Positions 22,101 through 32,500 are shown, counted from the stretch's first letter. The stretch: DNA of 64,000 bases from Skeletonema tropicum (GCA_037178625.1 CM074131.1:4650001-4714000); one strand, 5' to 3'. A program made the numbers and translations. The notes: generated by a model not told the origin, from the letters alone.

Positions 22101-23783
22101 AAGAACCATTCGTTTATGACCATCGACAGTTGGACAAGCGGCTTCCTGGACAAGCTTCTCTCGCTCACGCATACACAGTGGATCTGTAGGAATCTCACGA
22201 AACATCATCAAACACAAGGTACCAAAGCACTTGCATCAAGAGAGGAAATTTTGAAAGAGATCGAACATCAGCTCAATCTTGGATCTGATGGGCTCTCAGC
22301 TGAAGCACGATGTCTCCTGGAAATTCCGACGGAAGAGCTCTATGGGAAACCGACCTCTGAACTCCAATACTGGTTGAACGCAGCGGTAGCGAGCAGGCAA
22401 GCTGCGGGGGATGTTTCAGGCGGGCTTTTAGAGCCTCCTGCTGAACAAGGCACGACCGGTGCCACGCAACGAGAAGATCACAAATCAAAGCCACCGGAAA
22501 CTTCCAAGACCGCCGCACCTGCGCGCAAACCGAAAGCACTCGCTCCCATCTTTCTCCCGAAAAAAGCAAGGCGTCCAGCCCAGCCGAGCGCCCTACCTAC
22601 TCAGCCTCCTACAACTCTACCACCGGCTGTGAGACCGCAGCAACAAGAACGCATTGGGCTTCTGCAAAGGAACTCAGACGAAGACTTACAACGCTGTCAG
22701 GTTGGAGCCCTATTGCGGGACGTGCCAGATAATTTTCAGTTATGCCTCCAAGGGGGTGACAAAGTTCGGCGGGATGCAATGAGGTCGTTGCGTCCTCCTC
22801 AGTGGCTAAATGATGAAGTTATCAATGGCTATCTCCTCAGAGTCCTCCTCCCTAAAGTGAATCGGCAACATGTATATATCTTCAACTCATTCTTCATGTC
22901 AACCCTACTACGTACGGGGGCTGACGGCAGGTCTGCTCCGTCCTACAACTTTGACGGAGTTAAGCGCTGGGGAAATCGTTTAAGGAGGAAGAATAAGATT
23001 TTGGGGGTAAAAGAGATCTTCGTACCGATCAACCACTCTAGATCTCACTGGCTATTACTCCGGGCGAATACAGAAACAAAGGTTATTACCCTGTGGGATT
23101 CCCAAGGGAGGAAGCCGGGCAATCAATTGTATCTGGCTACAATGTTAAGGTATTTGGGGGACAAATACAGTGAACTTCACGGGGTACCGAGTGACGATTG
23201 GAAAGCAGAGTGGTCACTAGTAGATGCCTCCAACAATTCACCGGAACAAACTAATGGACACGACTGTGGTTTGTTTGTCCTCGCTAATGCGACTTTGCTG
23301 GCTCAGAAGATCCCCCTGTCCCCTTCCTCGTACACTGAGGGAGATTTCCAGCTATTAGACACCCGTAGCAGGGTGGCGATGCTGTTGTGGCTAGCGAGTA
23401 CCAACAGGCCTGTACCACCTGCAGTACGGTCAGTCCAATCGAGTCGGCGTCAACGCCCAAAACAGAGCAACGAGAAGAGCCGAAACGGTCAATCTACGAT
23501 CAAACCTCTTCCAGCAAAGAAAGCTTCGGTCGCAGTCAAGCACTCAAAAGGCAAGGAGCGCGCAAAGCGACGTCGCAAAAACAAGCGAATTATCCCGGGA
23601 GGTCCCAAAACTCGGGGAAAAATTTTGGTCACAGACCCCACGCCATTGGAACAGACACATTCACTATTGAACAAGAAACGCAAAGCAGAGTCCGTAGTTT
23701 TTGAGGAGGCCACATTGTTAGCTACCACCCAACGCCATGCACCGCCGAAGAGGAAAAAACGGAAACAGCACCACCCTGACTGA
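19164..23783 (+). CDS. Retroelement polyprotein: RT (5'-truncated) - RNase H - zinc knuckle - Ulp1/C48 protease
   Basis: One uninterrupted frame of about 1,540 residues, open from 19152; the first ATG is at 19164. It starts within the palm of a reverse transcriptase: GLAQGNGAAPP, then the catalytic box YVDDT at about residue 77. The fingers and first RT aspartate are missing, so the element is 5'-truncated. Residues about 610-760 are RNase H: TDGSY, GEQLGML, FCDNKGT, KAHQDD and NVDCDFRAK supply the D-E-D-D acids. A CCHC-like knuckle CPNCGCFETADHLNRC follows at about 872. Residues about 1210-1400 are a Ulp1/SENP-type C48 cysteine protease: LRPPQWLNDEVINGYLL, the His in RSHWLLL, the Asp in LWDSQG and the Cys in NGHDCGLFV. 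The basic C-tail may bind nucleic acid. No LTRs were seen. Confidence 0.85.
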   Translation: MEFFLRTGFGQSSSYFGGKEDGKHGLAQGNGAAPPTWQLISTVMINTHKTNWHGVEVKCPISHKKINQVGILYVDDTNLWEGLRADDDLISTSARGQESISDWAGALGETGGALKPDKCGVTIHDQTPDGKGGWCYTDQNAKPSEGEEVDMSELDDLIFHVPTTDGGTAQIDRLPSNKADNNLGLYARPDGKPDQHFEQMREKMTTWTAQIKSGQIPTRSVWMSYTNQLWSGLRYGLGACSASIPELKKGLMSADFYMLSNLGVNRSITKEWRYLPATFGGIGLYDLTVETAAATLSSFLQHYGTTSALGITLRAAMEHLQVEIGVPDCPFNYDFEVWGQLSTNAWAKALWEKIDELGIVLDLQYDDIPIPRSKDRAIMDCMVELGLRGTELQRVNRVRKAQEAMFLSDVTTPNGRYLEQYLLDGHWKDSPEGRLGKQRSTLEFGTEYPTEADWKLWKRSLQRLTDSKSLFLKEPLGDWINPSKRIWRHFLNLNTDTRTVEIHSDDTIYEYAHDVESNDRVSILQPVRVLDEPAASVVPTTILEYEDGSIKLLAQGPPLANQPEVVAPTTFLERLRSKGGVWMWDSISFSSDPSWIVEAIQRGSLFCCTDGSYMKKLAPEICGAAWVFDCAESRQWLKGEFTEHSKWANSYRGEQLGMLAIHLILLTIEEHYGVPLSNANIFCDNKGTILTFSRKYDRVPGSAKNNDILRVLRKIQSVSALAHKLSHVKAHQDDSLGYACLALEARLNVDCDFRAKAAIKRAIGNFSSLPVTLSLPLEAAVVIIDGIKQTADLAKDLRYHVGKVKARQFYADEQLLHPDIFDSVAWEPLRQLLDRRPKMFNLWYAKQCSGYCGTGQMITRYDKTASDKCPNCGCFETADHLNRCKSRIRRGLLLDSINDLQEWMEGHCTHTCIQKWLPLFISLQGSTLFVDMVHRHSQGWRMSQQMRRVGNSLDRIGWRNVMEGKVSKEFLQMQKEHLLKNHSFMTIDSWTSGFLDKLLSLTHTQWICRNLTKHHQTQGTKALASREEILKEIEHQLNLGSDGLSAEARCLLEIPTEELYGKPTSELQYWLNAAVASRQAAGDVSGGLLEPPAEQGTTGATQREDHKSKPPETSKTAAPARKPKALAPIFLPKKARRPAQPSALPTQPPTTLPPAVRPQQQERIGLLQRNSDEDLQRCQVGALLRDVPDNFQLCLQGGDKVRRDAMRSLRPPQWLNDEVINGYLLRVLLPKVNRQHVYIFNSFFMSTLLRTGADGRSAPSYNFDGVKRWGNRLRRKNKILGVKEIFVPINHSRSHWLLLRANTETKVITLWDSQGRKPGNQLYLATMLRYLGDKYSELHGVPSDDWKAEWSLVDASNNSPEQTNGHDCGLFVLANATLLAQKIPLSPSSYTEGDFQLLDTRSRVAMLLWLASTNRPVPPAVRSVQSSRRQRPKQSNEKSRNGQSTIKPLPAKKASVAVKHSKGKERAKRRRKNKRIIPGGPKTRGKILVTDPTPLEQTHSLLNKKRKAESVVFEEATLLATTQRHAPPKRKKRKQHHPD

Positions 23784-23998
23784 AAGAATTGAGTCCCAAC
23801 TATGTGTCGCAGGAGCACTCTCACCTGGTTACAGACGCTTCGGCGTTTAAGAGGAGTCCTGGACTCCTACGGGGCATTTCCCGTCTTGCTGTCTGGAAAG
23901 CCATTCGGCAATAGAAAAGACCGTACAGTTGTACCGAAGCAGGTCCCTTTTAGTATCATAGATATCTAATCTGATTAACTTTGTATTTATTTATGGAT
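23784..23998 (+). other. Probable 3' end of the retroelement
   Basis: Non-coding stretch after the stop. It contains a perfect hairpin AGGAGTCC-T-GGACTCCT near 23851-23867, then an A/T-rich end. The host coding remnant resumes at about 24000, so the insertion ends here. No poly-A tail is obvious. Confidence 0.4.
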
Positions 23999-24243
23999 GA
24001 TTTACACCGTATAATTATAATGTTCCATGCAGGTGCCGTTGAAAGTCTTCGTAGTCTCTTTGAGCAGCATCAGGAGCCAGTTCGACCCAGTACAAAAGCA
24101 GCGTTAAAGAGACTGACGAGTACTATGCGGCGGAGAAGAAGTCTAGAGGGTGAGAGTACCGAAAGCACAAACACAAACAACGGAGCAAATTCTAACCAAG
24201 CTTGGTTCAGCTGCTACAACTCAGACTCGGCCTTTACGTCCTA
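23999..24243 (+). pseudogene. C-terminal remnant of the left gene of the 7.4-kb element
   Basis: Contains AGAVESLRSLFEQHQEPVRPS, matching GMLEGTRSLFEQHPQPIQPG at 41213-41431. It then drifts out of frame where the other copy reads SEQVLAQLGQAVTTQTRALV. The function of the family is unknown. Confidence 0.55.
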
Positions 24244-24276
24244 GGAACTAATTAACTATTATAGATTGCTATCATG

Positions 24277-25107
24277 AGTATGTGTCTCCCTTTTCGCGTA
24301 GATGCTTGCCTAGAGAGAAGAACTCCGACTCCATAAGCTCCTTTCTGGATGCATGTGTCACACGATTAGATTCACTCTGCCTCGTCAAAATTCCATCCTT
24401 CAGCTCTTGTGCTAGCTTTGGATAAGCTTTGAACTCTTTTGACGCCAATTAATGAGGAACTCAATAATAGTATCTTTCTTTGTGTTCAAGTCCATCTTAT
24501 GCACTGGAATCTTCACTTTCTTCTTCGTCCTCAATTTATCTCGCTTGGTCATGCGATCTATCTCTACCAGAAGCAAAACTTTTTTGCACTCTCTTGGCTT
24601 TAGATCTTGTGCTTGTTGTAGTTGCAAGTTTCGTAAGTATCCAATTCCACTGCTGCCTTTAGATCTTCCATCGCAGTCTTTGCCTTTGCAAGTCCTTTCT
24701 CAGATCTTTCAACAGCATTATAATTGTCAATGTAGTACGTGATAAAGTATTCTTCCAGCCCCTCATCCCATGATTGAAGACAGAGTCATCGCTGGAAGAT
24801 TGACTCCTCCGCCTCCGGACAGACTGCCTCTTCATGTTCATTGGACGACAGCATCATAATGATGCTCGCATGGCGTAATATAGACATCATCATCGGTATT
24901 TGCGATTGCCTCGTTACAGCAGGCGCACTCCAAGCCATCATTGGGAGCAGCAACTTGTTCAGATTCATTTGGAGGTGGTACACTACTTCTCTCCTCCGCT
25001 GCAGCCGACCTAGCACGAAGATGTGCCTCACGATCAGTCAATTCCTGATCATTGCGAGACATCTTACTTCGAGAGCCTCTACCGCCCGAATTACGCCCTC
25101 CCCTCAT
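24277..25107 (-). pseudogene. Decayed RING-type protein (right gene of the 7.4-kb element)
   Basis: Begins MRGGRNSGGRGSRSKMSRND and matches the open gene at 41464-42621 through CACCNEAIANTDDDVYITPC and EHH. A large internal deletion then removes the rest of the RING. The C-terminal part survives in three frames (for example KMDLNTKKDTIIEFLINWRQ). Several frameshifts are visible. Confidence 0.7.
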
Positions 25108-25301
25108 GGTTGATAGGGGTGGTGTTCCTACCGTTTTGGATGGAGAATAGATTCCTACCGCTACTTTTCTCCGTAGGGGTTCCGATGGATGATTTCCAGA
25201 GGTCTAAAGTCAAGCTTGTTTACTAGCTTTTAGCGAGTTTTATTAGCGTTCATCAAATCTTTAAAAAGTGGGTGAGTCTACTGGCGTTTAAAACGCCAGC
25301 T
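25107..25301 (-). repeat. Right terminal inverted repeat
   Basis: Inverted counterpart of 17912-18115. It leads, on the minus strand, into the ATG of the RING-gene remnant (MRGGRNSGG) at 25107, so the repeat seems to be promoter plus 5' UTR. The shared flank TGTCGCATGAA outside it also occurs beside the copy at 42.8 kb. Confidence 0.65.
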
Positions 25302-26488
25302 GTCGCATGAACATAGGAATCAGTAGCATGCACTCTGAAAGATACAGCACAGTCTCCCGCCCTTTACTTGATTCTATCAAACTTTGTTCACTGTTCGCTT
25401 TGTGGGTCATGATAAAATATATCATAAGTAGCAACCTTGCCTTCTTTTACATTGGCAGCGTATTGCAGAATCTGGCATCAAGGGAATTTTCTTTTGCACC
25501 CTCGTAAATTTGTCCGTAGGAGACGGTGCAATAACTACTAAACTCTCTATCCACCATTATATCGTGCCTTTTCTGCATCTCCTTCAGCTTGTCTTGGTGA
25601 ACTTAGGCCTTGTTGTGCATCGGTCTTGATTGGTTCACCGTGACGATTGGTGCGAAGCGTAGTCCTAGGGCTTCGTTCGGTAAGTTGGGGCAGCCCCTTC
25701 CAGTCATTTGTCTGAAGAACTGCAATGTATGGTATGGTAATGTGTTGGGATGCTCCAAATAGGGAGCCGAAGAAGGTATCTTGCCAAAGGTGGGTAAGAT
25801 CACATCATCATCGGAGATCATCGGCTTGATGCACGTGGGAGGCAAAAAGGTTACTATTGCTCTGGCAGCACGTGCGATCCTCATCTGTTCCCGGTTTTGC
25901 AGAACTTAACTACTACAGATAGTTGCGGTGGAGTTTGCACCAAAACCGGAGGCATATCCAATGTATTGTTGTTGTTATTTAACGTCGCCGCTGGTATGCC
26001 TCGGTATGTTTCATCAATGAAATTGGAAGTTGCATTTTGAACGCGTGTTGTGCGATCAGTCGAGTCAAAATAAGTTTTGAGAATTTTGAGAATAATAGTC
26101 TTCATCTTGACCGGCACTACCTGGTATGGTCTACGATAGGAATATATTTTTGTACGACGAAATCTCCTCCTGCCAGTAGTGGGAAGGACTCTAGCGGTGT
26201 TGTAACTTGTCGTTGTGCAGATAAATACATAGAGATTAAGTACGGGTTCGCATACTTTACCCGGTGAGGAAGGTTTGCGGTACTCTACTATTGTTGTTTG
26301 CGGTACAATATCTTGTCATTGTGGATTGTATGTTGTTCGCAACTTTTATGTCTCTGAGCGTCTTTGGCTGCCTCTCTGCAATACATAGGAGTACTTATCT
26401 ATTGTAAACGGTATTCTAATTCTATTTGAATCAAACCTTGCTTGACGAGCATCGGCATCGGTCACGTTTGAGCGGACAAGTGCAAGTG
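25302..26488. other. Mostly unassigned; two abutting minus-strand frames
   Basis: Minus-strand frames at 25881-26117 and 25603-25884 abut in different frames and may be pieces of one broken gene (segments PPVLVQTPPQLSVVVKF and HTLQFFRQMTGRGCPNLPNE). I recognise no family. The rest holds nothing I can name. Confidence 0.3.
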
Positions 26489-26497
26489 GGTACTGAG

Positions 26498-26610
26498 CAC
26501 CCTACATAGGATCTTCAGACACCTGTCTGAGTCACTTGGGAGGACTCGTGATATCTGCAGAGTCCCTTGAAGAGGACTCCCAGATATGACAGAAGATCCT
26601 ATGTAGGGTG
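26498..26610. mobile_element. 113-bp MITE with 19-bp TIRs and 9-bp target duplication
   Basis: The ends are a perfect 19-bp inverted repeat, CACCCTACATAGGATCTTC (26498-26516) and its complement (26592-26610). They are flanked by the direct repeat GGTACTGAG (26489-26497 and 26611-26619). A 9-bp duplication is typical of the Mutator superfamily. The interior can also fold (GAGGACTC/GAGTCC blocks). No coding capacity. Confidence 0.85.
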
Positions 26611-26762
26611 GGTACTGAGTGTGCAAGTGTAAGTTTATGAAGTTTATGTCACAAGGAGCCCAGGTACAATCTTACAAGCATTTTAAATTAAATTTCAGCT
26701 TTGGAAGCATCAGACGAAGAGGAGACACACTGACACACCTCGATCAGTTCCGTGCAGCTTTA

Positions 26763-26868
26763 TTCGGTTAGGGCTAGGAACTTAGGGTTAGGGCCCAAAA
26801 ACCAATCAGACTCAGACTCGTCGGTAAGGAATCCAAGCCCAAACTCATTGTCAGGTCCTTTTGCTTTT
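26763..26868 (-). pseudogene. Duplicated tail of the subtilase gene
   Basis: On the minus strand this reads KGPDNEFGLGFLTDESESDW, then FLGPNP and a stop. It is a diverged copy of the last coding residues of the subtilase (KGADKETGLGFLTF...DDWFLG) lying just downstream of that gene's stop. It is either the relic of a tandem paralogue or a local duplication of about 115 bp. Confidence 0.75.
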
Positions 26869-26874
26869 GCCCGA

Positions 26875-28272
26875 TTAGGGTGCTAACTTAGGGTTAAGGT
26901 CAGAGCCCAAAAACCAATCATCTTCAGACTCGTCAAGAAAAGTAAGGAATCCAAGCCCAGTCTCTTTGTCAGCTCCTTTCACACCGATATCTCTCACAAA
27001 ATTTTTATTGAGCAACTTACGGAGGCTTTTATCATCTTTAATTTTTTTGCTGTACTTTCCATCCTTGGTCATTAGAGCCGCAACCAATCCACAAACGTGG
27101 GGAGTAGCCATGGAAGTTCCTGTAGAAAAGAGAGGGGATCATTGATGATTGTGAGATAATGTGGCAGGTGTTGCTGTTGCAATAAGGATTGATTGCTTTT
27201 ACTCTATCTATCCTTATCACCAGACATTCAAAATGCATACAAACAGTATCTAACATAAGATTTCTAGAAAGGCTTACCACTCATTTGTTGAAGTCCTCCG
27301 CCTGGCTTAAAGCTGTGGACGTCCTCCCCGATACCTGAATAGTCGACTTGAGCATTGCTGTTAGAAAACCATGCAACTGGAAGACCCTCGTACTTGCCTA
27401 CTGCTGCGATGCTGAGGACCTCTTTCCTCATCGCAGGCCAGCTATTCATGGGAGCAAAAAAGGGCATCCAAAGGAAAAGTGTCAGAAATGAGAATGTGAA
27501 GAAATGAAGGACAAATAAATCATGTTGCTTGAATCTTGTCAACTTCTTACCTCCGTTCGTTTGTGAGAATATTGTCATCTCCTTCGTTTCCAGCTGCGAC
27601 AATCATATGAACTTTGTTCTTTTTAGCATATTTGATAGCTTTTCCGATTTCCCAGCTTGCAACTGGACCTCCAAGAGACATGTTGATGACATCACATCCA
27701 TCGTCCACAGCCTGGTAGATTGATCTTGCAATACTGGTATCTATCCCATTCCCTTCCGCACCAAACACACGAAAGTCGTAGAGCTCTGCCTCAGGTGCCA
27801 TCATGTGGATAGTGCCTGCTACATGAGTACCATGGTCATCCTCAGATAGAGGAGTGCCATAGCGATGCCAAATTTGCTCCTTCACTTGGCCATGAAAGCC
27901 GGTATGATCAGCGTCGACTCCACTATCAATAACAGCCACTTTTACACCTTTGCCGGTCAGGCCAGCGGCGCGAAGCTTATTGGCGCCAGTCATTACGACA
28001 CCAAGAGGGAGGTTGTCAAAGAAGGCCTCGTCATCGACGTCCACCTGCTCAGCGCTCGCCGGCTTCCTGATGACTTTGGGTCTCACAATCGCGTCTTCCT
28101 TGTTGTCAACAGCCATGATGAGAGGCTGCGCTCCAATGCTGACGCCTGTTGGAGTGGCAACGCTGAGAGCAGATGAGCGAGAGCGATGAGTCCTCGCTAG
28201 GCCAGGTCCGAAGGCGAGGACAGTGGGTGCTGCTGCTGCAGCAAGAGTGAGGGCGATGGGAGAGATCTTCAT
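26875..28272 (-). CDS. Subtilisin-like serine protease (S8), three exons, with secretory/plastid-type leader
   Basis: Proposed exons on the minus strand are 28272-27551, 27441-27278 and 27119-26875, with GTAAGA/TAG and GTAAGC/CAG introns; they give 376 residues. The S8 catalytic set is complete once spliced: Asp116 in VAVIDSGVD, His147 in DDHGTHVAGT, oxyanion Asn229 in VAAGNEGD and Ser298 in SGTSMATPH, which spans the exon 2-3 joint. The leader MKISPIALTLAAAAAPTVLA is followed by FGPGLARTHRSR, a Phe after the cleavage site and a basic stretch. This resembles the diatom bipartite plastid presequence (ASAF-like motif), though plain secretion is possible. A short acidic propeptide follows. The start at 28296 is eight codons longer and hydrophilic, hence less likely. 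Confidence 0.85.
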
Positions 28273-28739
28273 GTTCTTATTCTTCTTGGCAATCAACTAC
28301 TTAAGTAGGTAGAATGATTTTGTTTTATGGGATGGCTGTTGGATTTTGTTTTGATGAATTTGAGAACACGACAGCAAGCAACAGATGGATCCAAATCCAA
28401 ATCCAACACAACGGTTCACCCTCCGTAATTCAACGTCTTTCGTCATTTTTCCTCTTTTTTGTCACATTATAGTATTACGACACATATAAAGACACTTAAT
28501 CAGCAAGTTCGTCTTAGTTAAAATGTGTCACATCGTGAGACTTATTCAAAAAGTCTCAGAGACGCTAAGCCGAAAACGGTCGCCGTGAACCGTCGTGTCA
28601 AGATCCAAGATCCAAGATCCAAAGAATGTTGCATGCAGTTTCTCAGACGTGGACCACGGCTGCATCAAACTCTTTCCCGCCAGAAGTAGTGAGTCAGTCA
28701 CGGATTAATCCGTGATTAAAATCTGATGCATCTTCAATC
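28273..28739. other. Upstream region of the subtilase gene
   Basis: No gene seen. It holds a perfect 16-bp palindrome CACGGATTAATCCGTG near 28700, a short GATCCAA tandem repeat near 28606 and a hairpin GAGACTT/AAGTCTC near 28540. Any promoter of the subtilase would lie here. Confidence 0.4.
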
Positions 28740-28795
28740 TAAGGCGGGGACAATTTAATCTTCAAGTTACTATTAAGCGCAGCTTGCTGTGGTGA

Positions 28796-29533
28796 GGTCC
28801 GAAGTCCGTGCCTCATTCACCTCCTTGCTGCAAATCTTGTTGCATGTCAAGCTGAGATAAAATTCAATCTTACTTGTTCTTTAATCTCTAGTTACCGTTG
28901 GGGAAGTTGACCCACTTTTCTCCTCCAATTGTCTCCAGCTCTCTGTGTCAAATGACCTGGGCATTTGCGTGCGGCGTCATTCATGAGTTGCAGGCCAGCC
29001 CTCATCTAGGGGTGAGCCCGAGGTAGGTGTCCTCGGGGCACGGGAAAGACACGTAATCGCGATCTCACCGTGAACCTGCCATGCTTCAGCCTACCGCTAC
29101 TAGCACCAGTAGAGATCTCGAATCAATATTTGTGAAGAAGAAAGCTTCGCATCATAACCCCCCAAAAACCAGGGGGGGCAACAACCGAAATAACCCAGGG
29201 TCGGGTGGGTGGGAAAATTTAATAAGCTGCTTGGAAAATGCGTTGTGGAGTCTTGATCGGGTCCTCCTTACTAACCAAATTCCAAGCGTCTCTCTCCCAT
29301 TCAAATGTTCATTGTTGTCATCGCACCTGCGTGTTGATAAAGCAAAGAGTGACCTCGCAACCAGCTTCCTTTCACTTTGGTTTGGTACGCCTTTCTCACT
29401 CCGTCATTATTTGAATACAAATCTTTCTGCATCTGACGTCGTTCTTCTTTGAAAGCCGCTCGCTTCTCAGATGTTGTCTGCTCGTCCGTTCAATCCTTAC
29501 TACTGGCGGACCCTCTTTACTGATGTGACGATC
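28796..29533. repeat. Unit A: internally deleted copy of unit B
   Basis: It consists of a 368-bp left part (28796-29163) identical to 29534-29901, a 50-bp G/C-rich joint, and a right part (29214-29535) nearly identical to 32955-33283; the latter differs by small GATC and TTAC insertions. Unit A therefore carries only the two ends of unit B. Confidence 0.8.
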
Positions 29534-32500
29534 GGTCCGAAGTCCGTGCCTCATTCACCTCCTTGCTGCAAATCTTGTTGCATGTCAAGCTGAGATAAAA
29601 TTCAATCTTACTTGTTCTTTAATCTCTAGTTACCGTTGGGGAAGTTGACCCACTTTTCTCCTCCAATTGTCTCCAGCTCTCTGTGTCAAATGACCTGGGC
29701 ATTTGCGTGCGGCGTCATTCATGAGTTGCAGGCCAGCCCTCATCTAGGGGTGAGCCCGAGGTAGGTGTCCTCGGGGCACGGGAAAGACACGTAATCGCGA
29801 TCTCACCGTGAACCTGCCATGCTTCAGCCTACCGCTACTAGCACCAGTAGAGATCTCGAATCAATATTTGTGAAGAAGAAAGCTTCGCATCATAACCCCC
29901 CTCGGCAACTAAGACTCCTCAAACACTCCAGCGTGGTTCCAGTGGCAGACCATGCTTGAGTAATTTGCTCCCATGAGCTTTTCCTGCTTGTATGATGAAG
30001 GAAACAGCCTCAAAATCTGCCTGAGGTAGAACAACCTGTGCCTGCGGCCAACCTTACCCTTAACCTTTCGTGAGGGGGGAGGTTGCAATTCCATAATGCA
30101 GCGCGATACAATCGTACACAGGATGCACACCCATAAGAAGAGCAAGGCTGTAGTATTTCCGTAGCCCGATCCTCATCTGCAAGAAAATAGAGAGAAATGA
30201 TACGATGCATGGTTAGTGTTCGCTTGCACTGAAGTTGATCACTCCACTTGTACCTCAGATACCCAAGGGTGCGTCTCATCCTTCCGATTCGTGGAGCCAT
30301 ATTTAACCTGGTTTCAGCTCCTTCCTTTTTCCTCCTTCTGTCGAAAAGCTAGACGGTCGCTGTGGGTGTTTTTGTGTGCCTGCACCGTAGTTCCTCCCCT
30401 CATAAACACCCTTAAGCTGTAATCCTCCATATCCATCTTGCTAGGAAAGGACGGTCCTTTGCCTCGCCGACTCCAAAAACTCCCTGAATACTCCGTTGTA
30501 GACCGTCATCCAATATCCATCTTGCTAGGAAAGGACGGTCCTTTGCCTCGCCGACTCCAAAAACTCCCTGAATACTCCGTTGTAGACCGTCATCCAATCT
30601 GCTGCAAAGATAATTTTGACCCCCATTGGACTTGAATTCCCTCTTTCAAAGATACTGATTCCAATCTTCATCTAACACTCAACGACACGTTCAATCCTTG
30701 AGCACGCGAGTTACACCCAACCAGGCCCCAATGCACCCTCGTTTTTATCTGTAACTGTAGCCTATTGGCTGCAAATACACGATCCAGCCCTGATTATACA
30801 TTCTGCCATCATCATGCCCTTCCTCCTGGTCACTGTTGCGTAACCAGTGGTACCCTTGAAGGCACATCCAACTCTGACTCAACTCTACCAGGCGTCTCAT
30901 CAAGTCGTCATCGTTTCACGGCAGAACACAAGATCCAATCCTGATTTGTTCATGCCTTCATCTTCCTTCCTCCCGAAGTAGCGCTGAACCCCGCCGCCCC
31001 GCCCAAGGACGTTCATCTGGGCAGCAATGTTTCTGACTGTCACGACACGACGAACCGTGCATCCCCTTCGGTGACCGTGAGGAGGAAAATGTGGGTAGTG
31101 TAGACTGGATCATTCCTCATTAAAAACTGGAAGCGAGGCTTTCTCCCTTCGTAATCATCACATAACCCCCCCGGAAAACCATTGTATCAGAGTGGCTACG
31201 TCGTTTGGCAGACGCATGGTGCAAGGTCATGAAAGCTACATGTGGCGTTCCACTCACTTCCTTGATACTAGCTGTGCCAAGTGGCAACCACGTTTTTATC
31301 TGCTTTTGTCTGTTTGGCTCCTCTAGGTAGCGGGTGAACACTACCGACTGCTGGGACATGCCTATCTCCTATCTTCCCATCTATGCGGGCTTGGGAAAGA
31401 CGTGTAATGCCCGAAGGCCAAGTTACACACACACCATGCCCGCGCAGCAGTCATGACACACAACCCCAAGCTTTGCGTCAGCCTTCGCTTCCTCATCGCG
31501 TCGCAGCATGCCCAACATATCGCTATTCCAAGCCGCATGGGATCAGTAGAGATGTAGTGGAGTGCTTGACTGAGTACCTGCCCTACACCCCTGTCACCAA
31601 GAGACCATAGTAGCTTCGGCATTCGATCGGTCGTCCACAGCTTCTCCCTTGTGCGAGCGCTTCCGTCCAGGTCTGACGTCTCCATAAGAGTAATCGTCAG
31701 CCTCCATTGTTGCCTACGATGGCAACTCAAACCAGCTCTGGTGTTAATATCTTCCGAATGACAGTAGCTTATGAACATCCCAGAATAAAATGTTTATTCA
31801 AATACTGAAGAGGATCTTATTGCGTCACCCAAACACCGCAGGTGACTCCCGGTATCCCAACTAACACCTAACCTCGACTATCATACCCTCACACATTACT
31901 CCTGTTGATCTAGAGTGCTATCTCCGTGCGAGATAAACCATGCAGTTCCAAACCGCATGATGTCATCTGAGATTCATCGCAATAATCAGTTCCATACACA
32001 AGAAGAAGACCCGCTACTAGCTGTAGGGGGCAGAGGGACCCCGGAGAAAATGGGCCTCTCATCATCTTGTATACGGAAGCACATGGTAGACTTGTATATG
32101 GAAGCAGCAAGTAACTGGGAGTAAGCATATGGTCGTCGGCAGCATCTTCCCCCGAAGATAGGTAAGCAGGCGTAGGCAACCCTCTCACTATGTGACCGGG
32201 TTGTTGCTTCCGTGGAGGAGAGATTGGTAGGGCAACTGCTGAAGAACTCGTTGGCATATGCATAAGACGTGTTGGAAGGGTGGCATGCGTAGCAACACAT
32301 GTGGCACCGATGGTCCCAGTAGGAAGGACAGGGCCTCGGTTTCCCATCGATACACAAAATCCATCAACCGTCCCCCAATCAGCGAAAAATATGTCAGCAT
32401 ATCTTCCACAAAGGATAGACCGTGGCCAGCCGCTACTAATATACAGATTGGCTTGAGAACTATCCGACAATGACTAACACTCCAGCTCGATGGGGAACTT

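Larger units (their letters stand above)
17912..25301. mobile_element. 7.4-kb element with ~200-bp TIRs and two convergent decayed genes, interrupted by a retroelement
   Basis: The sequence from 17912 (AGCTGGCGTTTTAAACGCCA, then GTAGACTCACC and a CACTTTTAAAGATTTG block) recurs inverted at 25301 downwards. Similarity continues, with gaps, to the block CTCCATCCAAAACGGTAGG about 170-190 bp inside each end. Both tips carry the palindrome CTGGCGTTT-N-AAACGCCAG. Minus-strand RING-gene debris starts at the right end, and plus-strand coding debris starts inside the left end and reappears at 24.0 kb. Each gene therefore starts in one TIR and they converge, as in MuDR-type elements. A reverse-transcriptase unit of about 4.9 kb lies between the two halves. 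A related partial copy lies at 41141-42830. Confidence 0.65.

Noticed and set aside
26765..26800. TTAGGGTTAGGG-like sequence suggesting an interstitial telomere
   Set aside because: Only two units, and they fall in the antisense of the duplicated subtilase tail (Asn-Pro codons). A similar short match at 15898 is part of a hairpin.
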